Below, in pieces: positions 1 through 10,200 of a stretch of DNA of 64,000 nucleotides. The notes under the pieces are model-generated. The model was given only the letters and a program-made list of their open reading frames with translations. It searched no databases and was not told where the DNA came from. The position numbers and the translations under genes were made by a program. The DNA is taken from the NCBI GenBank assembly GCA_038326325.1, contig JBBQJW010000002.1:62001-126000 (forward strand). Direction: 5' to 3'. Each line of letters begins with the position of its first letter. Position 1 is the first letter of the stretch. This DNA comes from UBA10324 sp038326325 (GTDB taxonomy: Bacteria; Bacteroidota; Bacteroidia; Chitinophagales; UBA10324).

Positions 1-1271
1 GTTCCGCTTGCTCCGATCTCAGCCCATGCAGTTCCATCCCATGAATAAATAACTGCTCTGTATGGAGCATTCACCGATGAGCCCGCAGCAAAGGCAGCAT
101 CAATGGAGGCAACCTGAGTTGAGTTATGAATTAAATAATAATTTCCCATTGTGTATGCATCTCCCTGATTCCATAATCTGCTTCCATCATAAGTTCCATT
201 GTCGCGTGCAAACTGGTAAGCATGAACAATGAAAGTTTTTGTAGTTGCGTTATCGGCAGGAATCTGGTCAACAGAATCACAAGAGATTGAATAATTTACT
301 GTATAAGTGCCTATACCGCTTGGCAGAAATGTCGTGTTTACTTCAATAGTATCAGTAGTAGCAACTCCAAAATCAACAGGAGTACTATTATCGTTAAAAC
401 CGCCGGGTGTAACAGTTGCATTTAATATAACATTGGGCTGTGTTACAGCTCCCTGATTGGTTGTAAGAGCAGCAAAATAAACATTGCGCTGCTGACCAAC
501 AGGATACATTGAATAGCCATCACCTGTCCATACTTTATTAGTGATCATATCATTGGTAGGTGCATCTTCCAATGAAACATCATCAATCATCCAGGCATAA
601 CACCATCCTGAAGCATTGCTCTGAAGACTCAAAGGACTGTAGTATTGAAAACGAATCCAAACAGTTGGTTGTCCGCCTGCAATTGGGGAAATATTGAGTG
701 TAACAGTTTCAGGATTCGGATTACCATCAGCAGCGTCGTTATAAGAATTGACAGCTACAGATTGATTTACTTCAAATTTTGTCCAATTAATATTATCAGT
801 ACTCACAAAAACAAAAGTGCTATCGTAAAACCTTCGATAGTATTGCTCAAATTTCAACAATACTCCAGGGTGAGTTGAACAGTCAACTGAACTAGCATTA
901 GTTATATCGCCTATTTGATTTACTTGAGTGGTTGTCATGCCGTCAGAATCAAACATGCCAAAACCATTTGCAGCAGAAGTTGATGCTATTCCACCAATAG
1001 GAAATCCACCTGAAGGAATTCCAGTACCGATAACCCAGTTTTGATTGTTAGGAACCTCGCTGGAAATAACCCAGTTAGCAGGAACAGAAAAATCATCTGA
1101 CCAGATTTGAGCACGACTGTGGGGTGCAACTGTAACATTGTGGTTGCTGAAAACTTCTTTTGACTTAGATTTAATTGGAGCATGAACAAGTTGATTGAAA
1201 TTAGCTGTTTGCCCGATAGCTGAGAAAATTGCAACGAAGCAAAATCCAAAAGAGAGTAAGTGTTTTTTCAT
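1..1271 (-). CDS. Secreted protein, probable T9SS cargo (3' end outside window)
   Basis: The reading frame is open from an ATG at 1271-1269 to the window edge (about 423 codons), so the C-terminus is missing. The start MKKHLLSFGFCFVAIFSAIGQ is a typical Bacteroidota signal peptide ending in a short-chain/Gln cleavage site. The body contains a cleaved-adhesin-like segment with 'WSDDFS', 'PANWVIS', a 'FEQYYR' strand and 'WCYAWMIDDVSLED', which resembles the jelly-roll modules found in many T9SS-exported proteins. A Bacteroidota -7 element (TAGATTTG, 1298-1291) lies just upstream. A C-terminal sorting domain is expected beyond the window but cannot be seen. Function unknown; export and surface attachment are inferred. 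Confidence 0.8.
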   Translation of the reverse strand, partial: MKKHLLSFGFCFVAIFSAIGQTANFNQLVHAPIKSKSKEVFSNHNVTVAPHSRAQIWSDDFSVPANWVISSEVPNNQNWVIGTGIPSGGFPIGGIASTSAANGFGMFDSDGMTTTQVNQIGDITNASSVDCSTHPGVLLKFEQYYRRFYDSTFVFVSTDNINWTKFEVNQSVAVNSYNDAADGNPNPETVTLNISPIAGGQPTVWIRFQYYSPLSLQSNASGWCYAWMIDDVSLEDAPTNDMITNKVWTGDGYSMYPVGQQRNVYFAALTTNQGAVTQPNVILNATVTPGGFNDNSTPVDFGVATTDTIEVNTTFLPSGIGTYTVNYSISCDSVDQIPADNATTKTFIVHAYQFARDNGTYDGSRLWNQGDAYTMGNYYLIHNSTQVASIDAAFAAGSSVNAPYRAVIYSWDGTAWAEIGASG

Positions 1272-1290
1272 TGTGTTTTTTTAAGAAGGC

Positions 1291-1298
1291 CAAATCTA
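1291..1298 (-). promoter_or_regulatory. Candidate Bacteroidota -7 promoter element
   Basis: TAGATTTG on the minus strand matches the Bacteroidota consensus TAnnTTTG exactly and lies about 20 bases before the ATG at 1271. I see no good -33 TTTG at the usual spacing, so this is a partial match only. Confidence 0.35.
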
Positions 1299-1546
1299 AG
1301 CTCATATTATTAAAATAAAAAAGCTATTATGCTAACTGGAAGCAATGATTTTTTACTATTTTTAAAATGAAGAAAATACTGATGAATACTATTTTTTAAC
1401 TAAAAAAACCCATGAAAGAATGGAAATTGATTTTTTGGAAATTGGATCAAATAAAAAAGAAGAAATATTTTTTTACAATATTCTGACTATGCAATTCAAG
1501 AATTATTATACATTAGTCGCCACAAAAAATCAAAACCCAAAATAAA

Positions 1547-2695
1547 ATGAAAAGAATTACACAATTAACGATTGCCGTGGTGGTACTAATCAGTTGCGGT
1601 ATTGCCCAAGCTCAGGTTCCATACTTGAACTCAATTCAAAACTATTACGATGAAGTTGCGACATTAAAAGCAAACCATCCGAAAATTGAAAATAATTCAA
1701 GGCAGAATTTTACTGTTTATCTTGATTATGCAACTGCTGCTGGAGATAATGCTGGCGGATTATCAAATTTGAATTCTAACTATGTTACGGCAGATACTGC
1801 TTTGCAATATGCGGCTGTTGTTTTTGATCAAATTGCTGGTTATACTGACCCTACTGCACCAACTACTTCAATTGTTTATTACAATGATCTTGGTTTGTTC
1901 AATTCTTATCCTTCAAATTTATCAATAACTGTTGACTCAGTTTTTTGGTTAGGGTCGCATGAGAATAATTCAGGAAATATGGATTACTTCACTACTCAAA
2001 TTGTTTCTGCTTCAGGTACCGGAGTTCCTACAACAACAGTATTGTGGTCACAAACGGATTCTTCAAATGTTTCATTATCTTCAAGTGGCAATTGGACAGG
2101 AACTGGTGCCTTGTTCCAAATGAGTCTTGCTCCTGCATTTGTAACTTCTGCTGGTCAGAAAATCGGAATTTCTATTGATTATAATGATCCAACAAAAATG
2201 GATTCAATGGGTGTGGTTGGAACAGGAGTTGATTTGAATACTGATGGTGCGGCAGATTCTGCAAGCGTTTACAAAAACTCATTTTCAAAATATACCTACA
2301 TCAATGCTGGTGCACTTATTAAAAATTCAAACCTTGTTTATACTGCCGGCGGAGCTTTCTTATTACAAGATTGGAATATTTGGTTGCGTGTTACATTTGA
2401 TTACAATGTAGGGATTAGTGATGTTAACGATAATCTTTCGGTTAGCACAGTTTATCCAAACCCTGCAAATTCAAATGCTAATGTTCACTTCTTCCTTGGT
2501 AATTCTTCAAATCTTGAAGTTAACTTAGTTGATGTAACAGGGAAAATGGTTCAGACTATTTATAATGGTTCAATGGCACAAGGTCATCATGATATGCAGG
2601 TTAATACTTCAAATATTCCTTCAGGAATTTATTTTGTAAGTATGAAAGCTGATAATGGTAATGCGGTTACTTCTAAATTGGTTGTAGCTCACTAA
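1547..2695 (+). CDS. T9SS-sorted secreted protein
   Basis: 382 aa. Residues 1-23 form a signal peptide (basic start, hydrophobic core, ending AQAQ). The middle is a beta-rich domain of unknown function containing 'VFDQIAGYTDP' and 'SVFWLGSHENN'. The last 85 or so residues are a type A T9SS sorting domain: 'STVYPNPAN' near 302, 'LVDVTGKMV' and 'IPSGIYFVSMK', ending in '...KLVVAH'. It should therefore be exported across the outer membrane by the type IX machinery and anchored or released at the surface. It stands alone, with a strong hairpin terminator directly after it. I do not recognise the central domain. Confidence 0.88.
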   Translation: MKRITQLTIAVVVLISCGIAQAQVPYLNSIQNYYDEVATLKANHPKIENNSRQNFTVYLDYATAAGDNAGGLSNLNSNYVTADTALQYAAVVFDQIAGYTDPTAPTTSIVYYNDLGLFNSYPSNLSITVDSVFWLGSHENNSGNMDYFTTQIVSASGTGVPTTTVLWSQTDSSNVSLSSSGNWTGTGALFQMSLAPAFVTSAGQKIGISIDYNDPTKMDSMGVVGTGVDLNTDGAADSASVYKNSFSKYTYINAGALIKNSNLVYTAGGAFLLQDWNIWLRVTFDYNVGISDVNDNLSVSTVYPNPANSNANVHFFLGNSSNLEVNLVDVTGKMVQTIYNGSMAQGHHDMQVNTSNIPSGIYFVSMKADNGNAVTSKLVVAH

Positions 2696-2719
2696 TTCGT
2701 TTTTGAAATTTATAAAAGA

Positions 2720-2752
2720 AACCGCTTCGGATTTATTCGAAGCGGTTTTTTT
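2720..2752 (+). terminator. Rho-independent terminator
   Basis: Perfect 10-bp stem (AACCGCTTCG / CGAAGCGGTT) with an 8-nt loop followed by a run of T, 25 bases after the T9SS gene stop at 2695. Confidence 0.85.
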
Positions 2753-2784
2753 TATTTTGAATTATTCCATTTCCCCTTTTAATT

Positions 2785-2792
2785 TACATTTG
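2785..2792 (+). promoter_or_regulatory. Candidate Bacteroidota -7 promoter element
   Basis: TACATTTG matches TAnnTTTG and lies 26 bases before the ATG at 2818. A TTTG occurs at 2756-2759, but the spacing is longer than the usual 19-21 bases, so only the -7 box is convincing. Confidence 0.4.
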
Positions 2793-2817
2793 TTTCAAAT
2801 AAAAAAGAATTTAATTC

Positions 2818-3546
2818 ATGAAAAAAATTACTGTAACACTTTTAATTCTTACTTCTTTCTCGCTTGTATCTTCTGCTCAAAAAGGATTTCATGCCGGCAT
2901 TGGAGGAAACTACAATACAGTATGGATCATTAATCAGAACTCATATGGTCAACCCGAGTATGATTATAAATTGGATATAGGTGGAGCTTTCCGTTTAGAT
3001 ATTGGATATAATTTCTCAAATCACATTGGTATTCAAACCGGTTTTACATCTTTTAAGGAAGGACAGAAATATGAAGACTCTCATGGCACGGGAATTTTAC
3101 GCGAAGTGAAAATGAGTTATTCAGGTATTCCCATTCAATTAAAATTAATTGGCGGCGAAAGCAAAGTAAAATTTTATTTTTTAGTCGGACCACAATTTTC
3201 ATTTTTAAGCAAAGCTGAGTTAACCGGAAATTATAATGCAGTAGATCAAACTACTCTTACTGCTGCTAAAGTTCGCTTTGAAAAAAGTAATACCGGATTA
3301 AGTTTTGGTTTAGGTGCTGATATTTCATTTACTGATTATTTATATTTGAATGCAGGCATGTCTTTTTTATATGGCTTCTCAGATATTAATGCTGCAAGTG
3401 GAACCGGAGTAGATACTTATGTTGATTCAGTTATTGGAAATACCTGGCGCTTCCCTTCTCCTAACACTGGAACATATGCAAAATCGAATCTTGCAAACGG
3501 TGGATTTTCAATTGGTGTTCATTACCTGTTAAGCAAATCAAAATAA
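2818..3546 (+). CDS. Outer-membrane beta-barrel (porin-like) protein
   Basis: 242 aa with a signal peptide (MKKITVTLLILTSFSLVSSAQ). The rest alternates hydrophobic and polar residues in strands such as 'GIQTGFTSF', 'GIPIQLKLIGG', 'FYFLVGPQFSF', 'GLSFGLGADIS' and 'GFSIGVHYLL'. This is the layout of the Bacteroidota OMP_b-brl_2 family of small eight-stranded barrels. The substrate or role is unknown. It has its own likely promoter and is closed by a perfect hairpin terminator. Start chosen at the ATG that begins the signal peptide. Confidence 0.85.
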   Translation: MKKITVTLLILTSFSLVSSAQKGFHAGIGGNYNTVWIINQNSYGQPEYDYKLDIGGAFRLDIGYNFSNHIGIQTGFTSFKEGQKYEDSHGTGILREVKMSYSGIPIQLKLIGGESKVKFYFLVGPQFSFLSKAELTGNYNAVDQTTLTAAKVRFEKSNTGLSFGLGADISFTDYLYLNAGMSFLYGFSDINAASGTGVDTYVDSVIGNTWRFPSPNTGTYAKSNLANGGFSIGVHYLLSKSK

Positions 3547-3569
3547 TTTTTCCGAAAAAATAATTGAAT

Positions 3570-3602
3570 GCCATTCTGATATTTCAGAATGGCTTTTTCT
3601 TT
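3570..3602 (+). terminator. Terminator between convergent genes
   Basis: Perfect 10-bp stem GCCATTCTGA / TCAGAATGGC with a TATT loop followed by T-rich sequence. It sits between the end of the barrel gene (3546) and the end of ilvE (3603), so it may serve both directions. Confidence 0.85.
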
Positions 3603-4685
3603 TTATACCAATGCAGAAATTCTTGGTTGAACTTTATTCACCCAATTGAATTTATCTTCAACTCTTCCACTCTTAATTCCTTCTAAATCTTTTTTTAATC
3701 GAATTGAAATTTCTCTTGATTCAACGGGGGGTAATTCCATTACATTTCCTTTAAATCCAATATGCGAAATAGGAGCAACTGATGCCGCTGTTCCTGTTCC
3801 GAAAGCGTCTTGTAATTTTCCTTCACGATTTGCTTTTAATAATTCATTCATATCAACTCGCGTTTCTTCAACCTTCAAGCCATAGCTCTGTAACAGTTTA
3901 ATGCAAGAGTCGCGTGTAACACCGTCGAGAATGGTTCCGATTAATGCAGGCGTTTTTACTACATTATCTACAATAAAAAATACATTCATTGATCCTATTT
4001 CTTCGACATATCGAAATTCAAAACCATCCATCCACAACACCTGATCATAACCTTTGCTTATTGCTTCTTTCAATGGTAACATGCTTGCACCATAATTTCC
4101 TGAAGCTTTTGCATAACCGGTTCCACCCGGAAAAGCACGAACATATTTATCAGCAGCTAAAACTCTAACCGGTTTTGAATAATATCTTCCTGCAGGAGAA
4201 GTGATAATGCAGAATGTAAAATTTTCAGTCGGTTTAATTCCAACATGCATATCGGTCGCGAACATAAACGGACGCAGGTATAATGAACAACCATCCTGGG
4301 TCGGAATCCAATCTTTATCCAAAGACACCAATTCATTCAATGCGACATTAAATAAATCAAATGGAATTTCAGGCATTCCCATTCTCTCCGCAGAAATATT
4401 CCAGCGTTTATGATTCTGATCAGTACGAAATAAAAGTGCATCACCGTCTTCATTTTTGAAAGCTTTCATGCCTTCAAAAATTGCCTGACCGTAGTGCATA
4501 AATGAACTTGCAGGACTCAATTGTAAATCGCCAAATGGAACGATGCGGCAATTCTGCCAATGACCATCAGCATAATCAGCCAAAAACATGTGATCAGAAT
4601 AATATTTTCCGAATTGCAGATTATCAAAATCCACTTCGCTTATTCTTGAATTCTTCGCTTTTGTAATTTCAATTGTAAAATCCAT
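3603..4685 (-). CDS. ilvE: Branched-chain-amino-acid aminotransferase
   Basis: 360 aa, the usual length of the longer bacterial/mitochondrial-type BCAT. It catalyses the PLP-dependent last step of leucine, isoleucine and valine synthesis, or the first step of their breakdown. Recognisable blocks are 'MHYGQAIFEGMKAF' near 63-76, 'LYLRPFMFATD' near 134, 'GTGYAKASGNYGAS' with the PLP Schiff-base lysine near residue 192, 'GFEFRYVEEIGSMNVFF' and 'DAFGTGTAASVAPI' near 292. No signal peptide, so cytoplasmic. It stands alone between two convergent or tandem genes; no leader or attenuator is visible upstream. Confidence 0.95.
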   Translation of the reverse strand: MDFTIEITKAKNSRISEVDFDNLQFGKYYSDHMFLADYADGHWQNCRIVPFGDLQLSPASSFMHYGQAIFEGMKAFKNEDGDALLFRTDQNHKRWNISAERMGMPEIPFDLFNVALNELVSLDKDWIPTQDGCSLYLRPFMFATDMHVGIKPTENFTFCIITSPAGRYYSKPVRVLAADKYVRAFPGGTGYAKASGNYGASMLPLKEAISKGYDQVLWMDGFEFRYVEEIGSMNVFFIVDNVVKTPALIGTILDGVTRDSCIKLLQSYGLKVEETRVDMNELLKANREGKLQDAFGTGTAASVAPISHIGFKGNVMELPPVESREISIRLKKDLEGIKSGRVEDKFNWVNKVQPRISALV

Positions 4686-4792
4686 TGGAATAAATTTCTG
4701 TTGAACACAAACCTAAATTAATTCTTCATATCGCCCAATCAGATAACATTTGTTTCTTTCAGTAGAAAGAATTACAAATTGAAATGTTTTTT

Positions 4793-5728
4793 TTAGAAAT
4801 AAATCCAATGCCATTTCACATTTCCTGAAGTGTTGTATTCCAATGCTGGTGCTGGAAATTTTATTACATCAGCCAATTCAAAAATTGTTTTTAGAAAATG
4901 CGAATTCGTTTTTATGCGACTGAATGAAATATCGGGCGTTAAATAAAATTGTCGAGTTCGTTGAATGTCAGTTCTATTAATTTTATTTCCAGACTCATCG
5001 GTCCATTTATTTTCGAATCCGCCTAACATTCCATCTGCACCATAACCAAAAGAAATATTCAACCACTTTGGAAATTTATTTTCATGCTTGATAAAAGAAG
5101 AAGGGTTTACTGACAGCCAATAAGTCTGCCCGTTATAATCTTTCATAACTAATTCAGGAATAGAAGTGCCATATAAATCTTTTGCCCGGGCTGTTACATC
5201 TGGAGAATATTTCACAGGATGTGAAGAAAATTTTAATCTGATTCTTTGTTCATCCCACAATAAATTCTGTGTAACATTAATGGCTGATCCAAGTGTGTTG
5301 GCAGAAATATCGCCGACACTGAATCCCCATTTCGATGAAAAGCCATCAAGAATTTCTATTGTGGTTTGTAAAGTGAAACCTGTAAGTCCGCCAAGTATAT
5401 ATGCTTTTTTCCTTTTCATTCCTGTCCATTGAAATGCAGTAGCACTCCACTGACTTTCAATATAGGCGGTGTAACAGTGACCAACTTTGTCAACCTGATT
5501 CCATTCGCCATTGTCGTTAAAAAAATGAAAACTACTGCGCGGATAATTTTTATACCATAGTGCATTTAATCCAATCATTGTTGTTCCATAAATACCAACC
5601 CAGCTTCCGGCAACTGTTACAACGCGACCTTTCTTAAGTGAGTCAGCAGGAATGAAGAAAGATGTTTGAGCAAAGCAATTGAAAGAAATACTTAGCAGTA
5701 AAAAACTGAGAAAGAAATTTTTCATCAC
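4793..5728 (-). CDS. DUF2279 (YfiM-like) exported protein
   Basis: 311 aa with signal peptide MMKNFFLSFLLLSISFNCFAQ. The central part matches the DUF2279 pattern of predicted periplasmic/outer-membrane proteins: 'FHFFNDNGEW..VDKVGHCYTAY', 'ATAFQWTGMKRKKAYILGGLTGF' and 'GFSVGDISANTLGSAINV'. The C-terminus is beta-rich ('LNISFGYGADGMLGG'), as in barrel or lipocalin-like proteins. It lies 38 bases downstream of the phosphohexomutase gene on the same strand and could be co-transcribed with it. Biological role unknown. Confidence 0.8.
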   Translation of the reverse strand: MMKNFFLSFLLLSISFNCFAQTSFFIPADSLKKGRVVTVAGSWVGIYGTTMIGLNALWYKNYPRSSFHFFNDNGEWNQVDKVGHCYTAYIESQWSATAFQWTGMKRKKAYILGGLTGFTLQTTIEILDGFSSKWGFSVGDISANTLGSAINVTQNLLWDEQRIRLKFSSHPVKYSPDVTARAKDLYGTSIPELVMKDYNGQTYWLSVNPSSFIKHENKFPKWLNISFGYGADGMLGGFENKWTDESGNKINRTDIQRTRQFYLTPDISFSRIKTNSHFLKTIFELADVIKFPAPALEYNTSGNVKWHWIYF

Positions 5729-5766
5729 CTCAAAAGTATTTTGTAAGGATTAATCAGAACAAATAA

Positions 5767-7167
5767 TTATCCAAGCAAAACACCTCGAACAGTTTCCAGA
5801 ATTTCTGTTACACCCTCCTTTGTCGGCGCTTCGGCATAAACTCTCAATAATGGTTCGGTGCCTGATGGTCGAATCATGAACCACGAGTTTTCATTCAGGT
5901 GATATTTAAATCCATCAATGTCCTCAAATCGAGTTGGTATAAATTTTCCGAACGATGAATATTTTTTCTCTATACAATTTTTTATGATTTGTTGTTTGAG
6001 GGATTCCTCCAAATGCAAATCCAAGCGGTCGAAATAAAATTCACCAACCACACAATACACTTCCTGAATTATCTGCTTCATCGTTTTTCCGGTCTTCGCC
6101 ATAAATTCAAGCAACACTAATCCATCCCATATTCCATCGCGCTCAGGTATATGTCCCTTCACCGCAATGCCACCCGACTCTTCCCCACCAACTAAAACAT
6201 CTTCGGTTACCATTTTTTCACTGATGTATTTGAAGCCAATTTTTGTAACTTCAATTGGAATGTTATACTTCAAACAAATCTTACGCACTTTTTCAGAAAC
6301 AGAAAACGCAATCACCACTTTGCCACTCATCTTTTTGTATTGCGATAAATAATGTATAAGCAACAGAATGATGTGATGCGCATCAACAAAATTTCCATCT
6401 TCGTCATACATTCCAATTCTATCCGCGTCGCCATCGGTAGCGAGACCCGTTAATTTTCCTTTCGAAGTTTTTATCGTTTTGGCCAAGTCCTGCAAATTCC
6501 GGTCGAGCGGTTCTGGAGGTGTTCCATTAAATGAGGGATTGTAATCGCAGTGTAACAGTAATGGCGTTGAAATAATCTGACGAATAACATTTTGCCCTGC
6601 ACCATACATGGCATCATAAGCCAAATGAATTTCACTTTCGTTAATTGCTTTGAGGTCGAAATTTTTCTTTACATGATTCAAATAATTTTCCTCGAGGTTC
6701 ACGAATTCAATCAAACCTTTCGATTCAAAATCTTCAATTGAACCTGTTACATCAACCACTGAATCAGGAATCATATCTTCGACTTCTTTAACTATAGCAG
6801 GAGAAGAAGGGCCGCCATGACTTCCTTTTAATTTAAATCCATTGTACGAAGGTGGATTGTGACTCGCAGTAATAACTACGCCAAGCCCGGTATTTAATTG
6901 CACGCATCCAAGAGAAACCATTGGAGTGCTCGAAAAATTTTTCGACAAAAAAACTTTCACCCCATTTGCGCAAAAAACTTTGGCCGCGGTTTCGGAAAAT
7001 AACTGACCACCAAAACGGCAATCGTAACCGATTACTACTGATTTATTTTTTGCATTTTTATTTATCCAGTCAGCAGTTGCTTTACTTACACGCGCAACAT
7101 TTGTTACAGTATAGTCTTTTGCGATAATCGCTCGCCAACCATCGGTGCCAAATTGTATTTTATCCAT
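5767..7167 (-). CDS. Phosphoglucomutase/phosphomannomutase family protein
   Basis: 466 aa alpha-D-phosphohexomutase. It moves phosphate between C1 and C6 of glucose, mannose or glucosamine for sugar-nucleotide and envelope synthesis. The four diagnostic loops are present: catalytic phosphoserine in 'TASHNPP' (Ser102), metal loop 'DGDADRIG' (245-252), sugar loop 'GGEESGG', and phosphate loop 'RPSGTEPLLRVYAEA' near the C-terminus. The sugar loop does not by itself distinguish PGM from PMM or GlmM. Cytoplasmic; begins MDKIQFGTDGWRAI. Confidence 0.92.
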   Translation of the reverse strand: MDKIQFGTDGWRAIIAKDYTVTNVARVSKATADWINKNAKNKSVVIGYDCRFGGQLFSETAAKVFCANGVKVFLSKNFSSTPMVSLGCVQLNTGLGVVITASHNPPSYNGFKLKGSHGGPSSPAIVKEVEDMIPDSVVDVTGSIEDFESKGLIEFVNLEENYLNHVKKNFDLKAINESEIHLAYDAMYGAGQNVIRQIISTPLLLHCDYNPSFNGTPPEPLDRNLQDLAKTIKTSKGKLTGLATDGDADRIGMYDEDGNFVDAHHIILLLIHYLSQYKKMSGKVVIAFSVSEKVRKICLKYNIPIEVTKIGFKYISEKMVTEDVLVGGEESGGIAVKGHIPERDGIWDGLVLLEFMAKTGKTMKQIIQEVYCVVGEFYFDRLDLHLEESLKQQIIKNCIEKKYSSFGKFIPTRFEDIDGFKYHLNENSWFMIRPSGTEPLLRVYAEAPTKEGVTEILETVRGVLLG

Positions 7168-7284
7168 TCAGTTTTTTTGAGAAGACGAAAATAATAAGAC
7201 GAGGTTGAAGACTATATTATTTATAAGTATCTATTTCTATAACCTTTTAATAATTTATTAATTGATGAAATCAATTATTTTAAT

Positions 7285-10200
7285 TTAACTTTTAATAATC
7301 TTTCTGTTTTGAATAAGCAGATTATTCTGGTCGGTTACTTCAATAAAATATAATCCTTCAGGGAGTCTTTCAATATTCATATTAACCGGATTTGAACCTT
7401 CGTGAACAATGATTGATTTTTCAATTACAATTTGACCGACTGAATTGATAACCTGAATTTTTATTTGTGATGCTGTAACGGTTTGAATTTCGAAACTAAA
7501 ATTATCAGCTACCGGATTCGGATAAAGATCAGAAACTGATATCGGCGCGTTTTCAAACACTACGGATTTAATTTCTGAATAAGTAAACTGACTATTTGCA
7601 TCCACCTGTTTCAGGCGATAATAAACTGTTCCTGAAAAATTATTTTGCTGATCGATATATTGATATTGCGTAACAGTCAAGCTTGTTCCCATTCCTGAAA
7701 CTTCACCAATCTTTTTAAATTCAAGATTATTGCCGGAGGCAATTGCTGATTCAATATCGAAATGATCGTTATTCATTTCAGAAGCTGTTGTCCAATTCAA
7801 AACCACATTTTGATTTTCCTTTTTTACATCAAAGGCAGAAAGTTCAATTGGTAACCCTTGTCCTGCTTGTCCAATTCCTTTTTGAGAAAATGAAGTAAGC
7901 CCTTTTCTCAAGGCATATCCGTCAGAAACCAGCCGACCTAATCCATTAGTTGAGTTCAAAGTTCCACCAGCTTTCCCCCACTGCGCTGCATTGGATGATG
8001 CATCGGGGCGAGATAAAATTCCAAATGAGTTATTAGTTAATCCGCTAAAGGCATTGGTGTAACACTTCAAATCATAAGTGCCACTTGATGGATTCGCGTT
8101 CGGAGTTAAATACCAAACACCAAAACTATTTACCGATGTGTAGTATGTTCCATTTTCCCACGCAATTATTCCATTGTCATTTCCTGGTTTAGCTCCAAAA
8201 CTTGCATCAATGTATGTGATACCTGCAAGGTTATTGTTTATCATTTCCTCTAAGGTATAAGCAGAGGCCGTTCCAACAGGGAAAGCATAAGTTGAAGTGT
8301 TGTTTGCAATGTATCTTCTTAAATTTCCATTGATGTATGAAGATGAACTTTGATTTGCAACGGCGCCGGCAGAAGTGCTCGTGCAAATTATTCTGTTGCT
8401 TCCCGTAGCGATTATCCCTGACGAAAGAGAAAGAACATTTGAAACGGTACAATTATCAGCAAGAGTAACACCTGATGAGTTACTCATCGCTAGATTGTAA
8501 AATGTTGTGCTACCTGATGTAAGTGTTTGCGGCGCGGTACCAATTAGATTAAAAGTTGAACTATTGGTTGAAGCATTCACCGAGGCTGTTCCAGTAATCG
8601 AAAATGAATTTGCAATTCCTACTGTTCCACTGGCAAATGTTTTTGTCCCGCTTGTGGCAAGAGTAAGGTTGTAGTAATTTACTGCTGCAACTGTTTGTGC
8701 TCCTCCAAGCGTGTAGCCAATGGTTCCTCCTGTTAATGAAGTTGTTCCTGTAATTGATGGATATGACGCCGCGGTATTTAAAATGCCGGTACTGATTGAA
8801 AAATTACCTGAAGCAGTTAACGAGCGGGTAGCAAGAATGGTAAGTGTAACACCTGAATGACTTATCGTTAAATCTCGGCAAACCGCCGCCACATTAATAT
8901 CAACTGTTACAGCAGCATTTAATACAATATTTTCTGATGATGTAGGTACTCCATTCGGATTCCAGTTGTTTGCATCTCCCCAATTAGTTGTGCTCGCACC
9001 ACCATCCCAGAGTTTCTGTCCGTATTCTCCGACCTGAAAATCACCGAAAGTCGTGTTGCCCGTACATTGCGTGCTTGTACCTGTTTTTGTTCCCACGGTC
9101 GGGAAGGTCCATGCTGATGACGGTCTATTCGCAACAATAAAATTAGAAGTGGTTGCTCCGGCATCAAGATCTCCTGCAAGAAAATTAAAGACAGCAGTAT
9201 AATTCGTAAAACCAATTCCTGAATTTGTTAGCGTGTAATAACGGTTTACACTTTTAGTTGCATCAACGCTTGAGTTTGTGATATCAATGTGATCACCGGT
9301 TGTTGTTGTAGCAATTAAATTCCCATTTGATGTTACACTAGTGAAAGTTATCGTAACTGGTGTATATCCTATAGATGCGTCTCCAATTTCAAAAGTTTTT
9401 GCTGCAGTAGATGAAAAATATTTCTGCAAATTGCCTACTACATGACCTGAAGTTCTGCTAACTGCTGAACCAGATGGCATAATAACTTTATAAGAAGAAG
9501 TAGTAATATTTCCAGTCGTGAAGGTGAGTGTTCCGTTAACTGTTACATCTGTAAGCAATGTGAAAGAGCCCGAGGCCTTATTCATCGTAAGATTATTAAA
9601 GCTCCCTGTTGAACTGAGTGTTTGTGTGCCGGTTCCGTTGAAAGAAATTGTTGTATTGGTACTTGTAAATGTCCCACCACTCATTGTCCAGTTTCCTCCA
9701 ATTGAATGAGTATAATTTCCTCCAACAAAGGTACCTGCTGACATTAAAAAATTTCCATTGAGTGTAAGTGAACCGCTTGGTGTTTTAAGTCCGGCAGCAG
9801 AAACTATTACATTTCCATAAACAGGCGATGAATTGATGGATTGATTATTTCCATTAAACTCAACTGTTCCGTTTGCATTGATAGTGTATGTATTGAATGT
9901 TGGAATATTATTGTTTCCGCCTACTTTTAAAGTTGCGCCTGATTCAATGTCCAAATCGCCAAGTGTTACATCTTGTGTAATAGTTTTATTTGAAACATCC
10001 AATGTTCCGGAGTTCACAGTAATTTGAGTAAGTGTACTGATATTCACAGCGACTGTTACAGTAGCTGATGTTTTTGTTACAGTTAAAATATCAATAGTCG
10101 TCGGAGTTGTTGTACCACTGATTGTTGAAGTTAAGGTTCCGACAAACTCAGTCAAAAATCCTGTGGCATCGTATGTTCCATTATTGGTAAAATCTTTTTT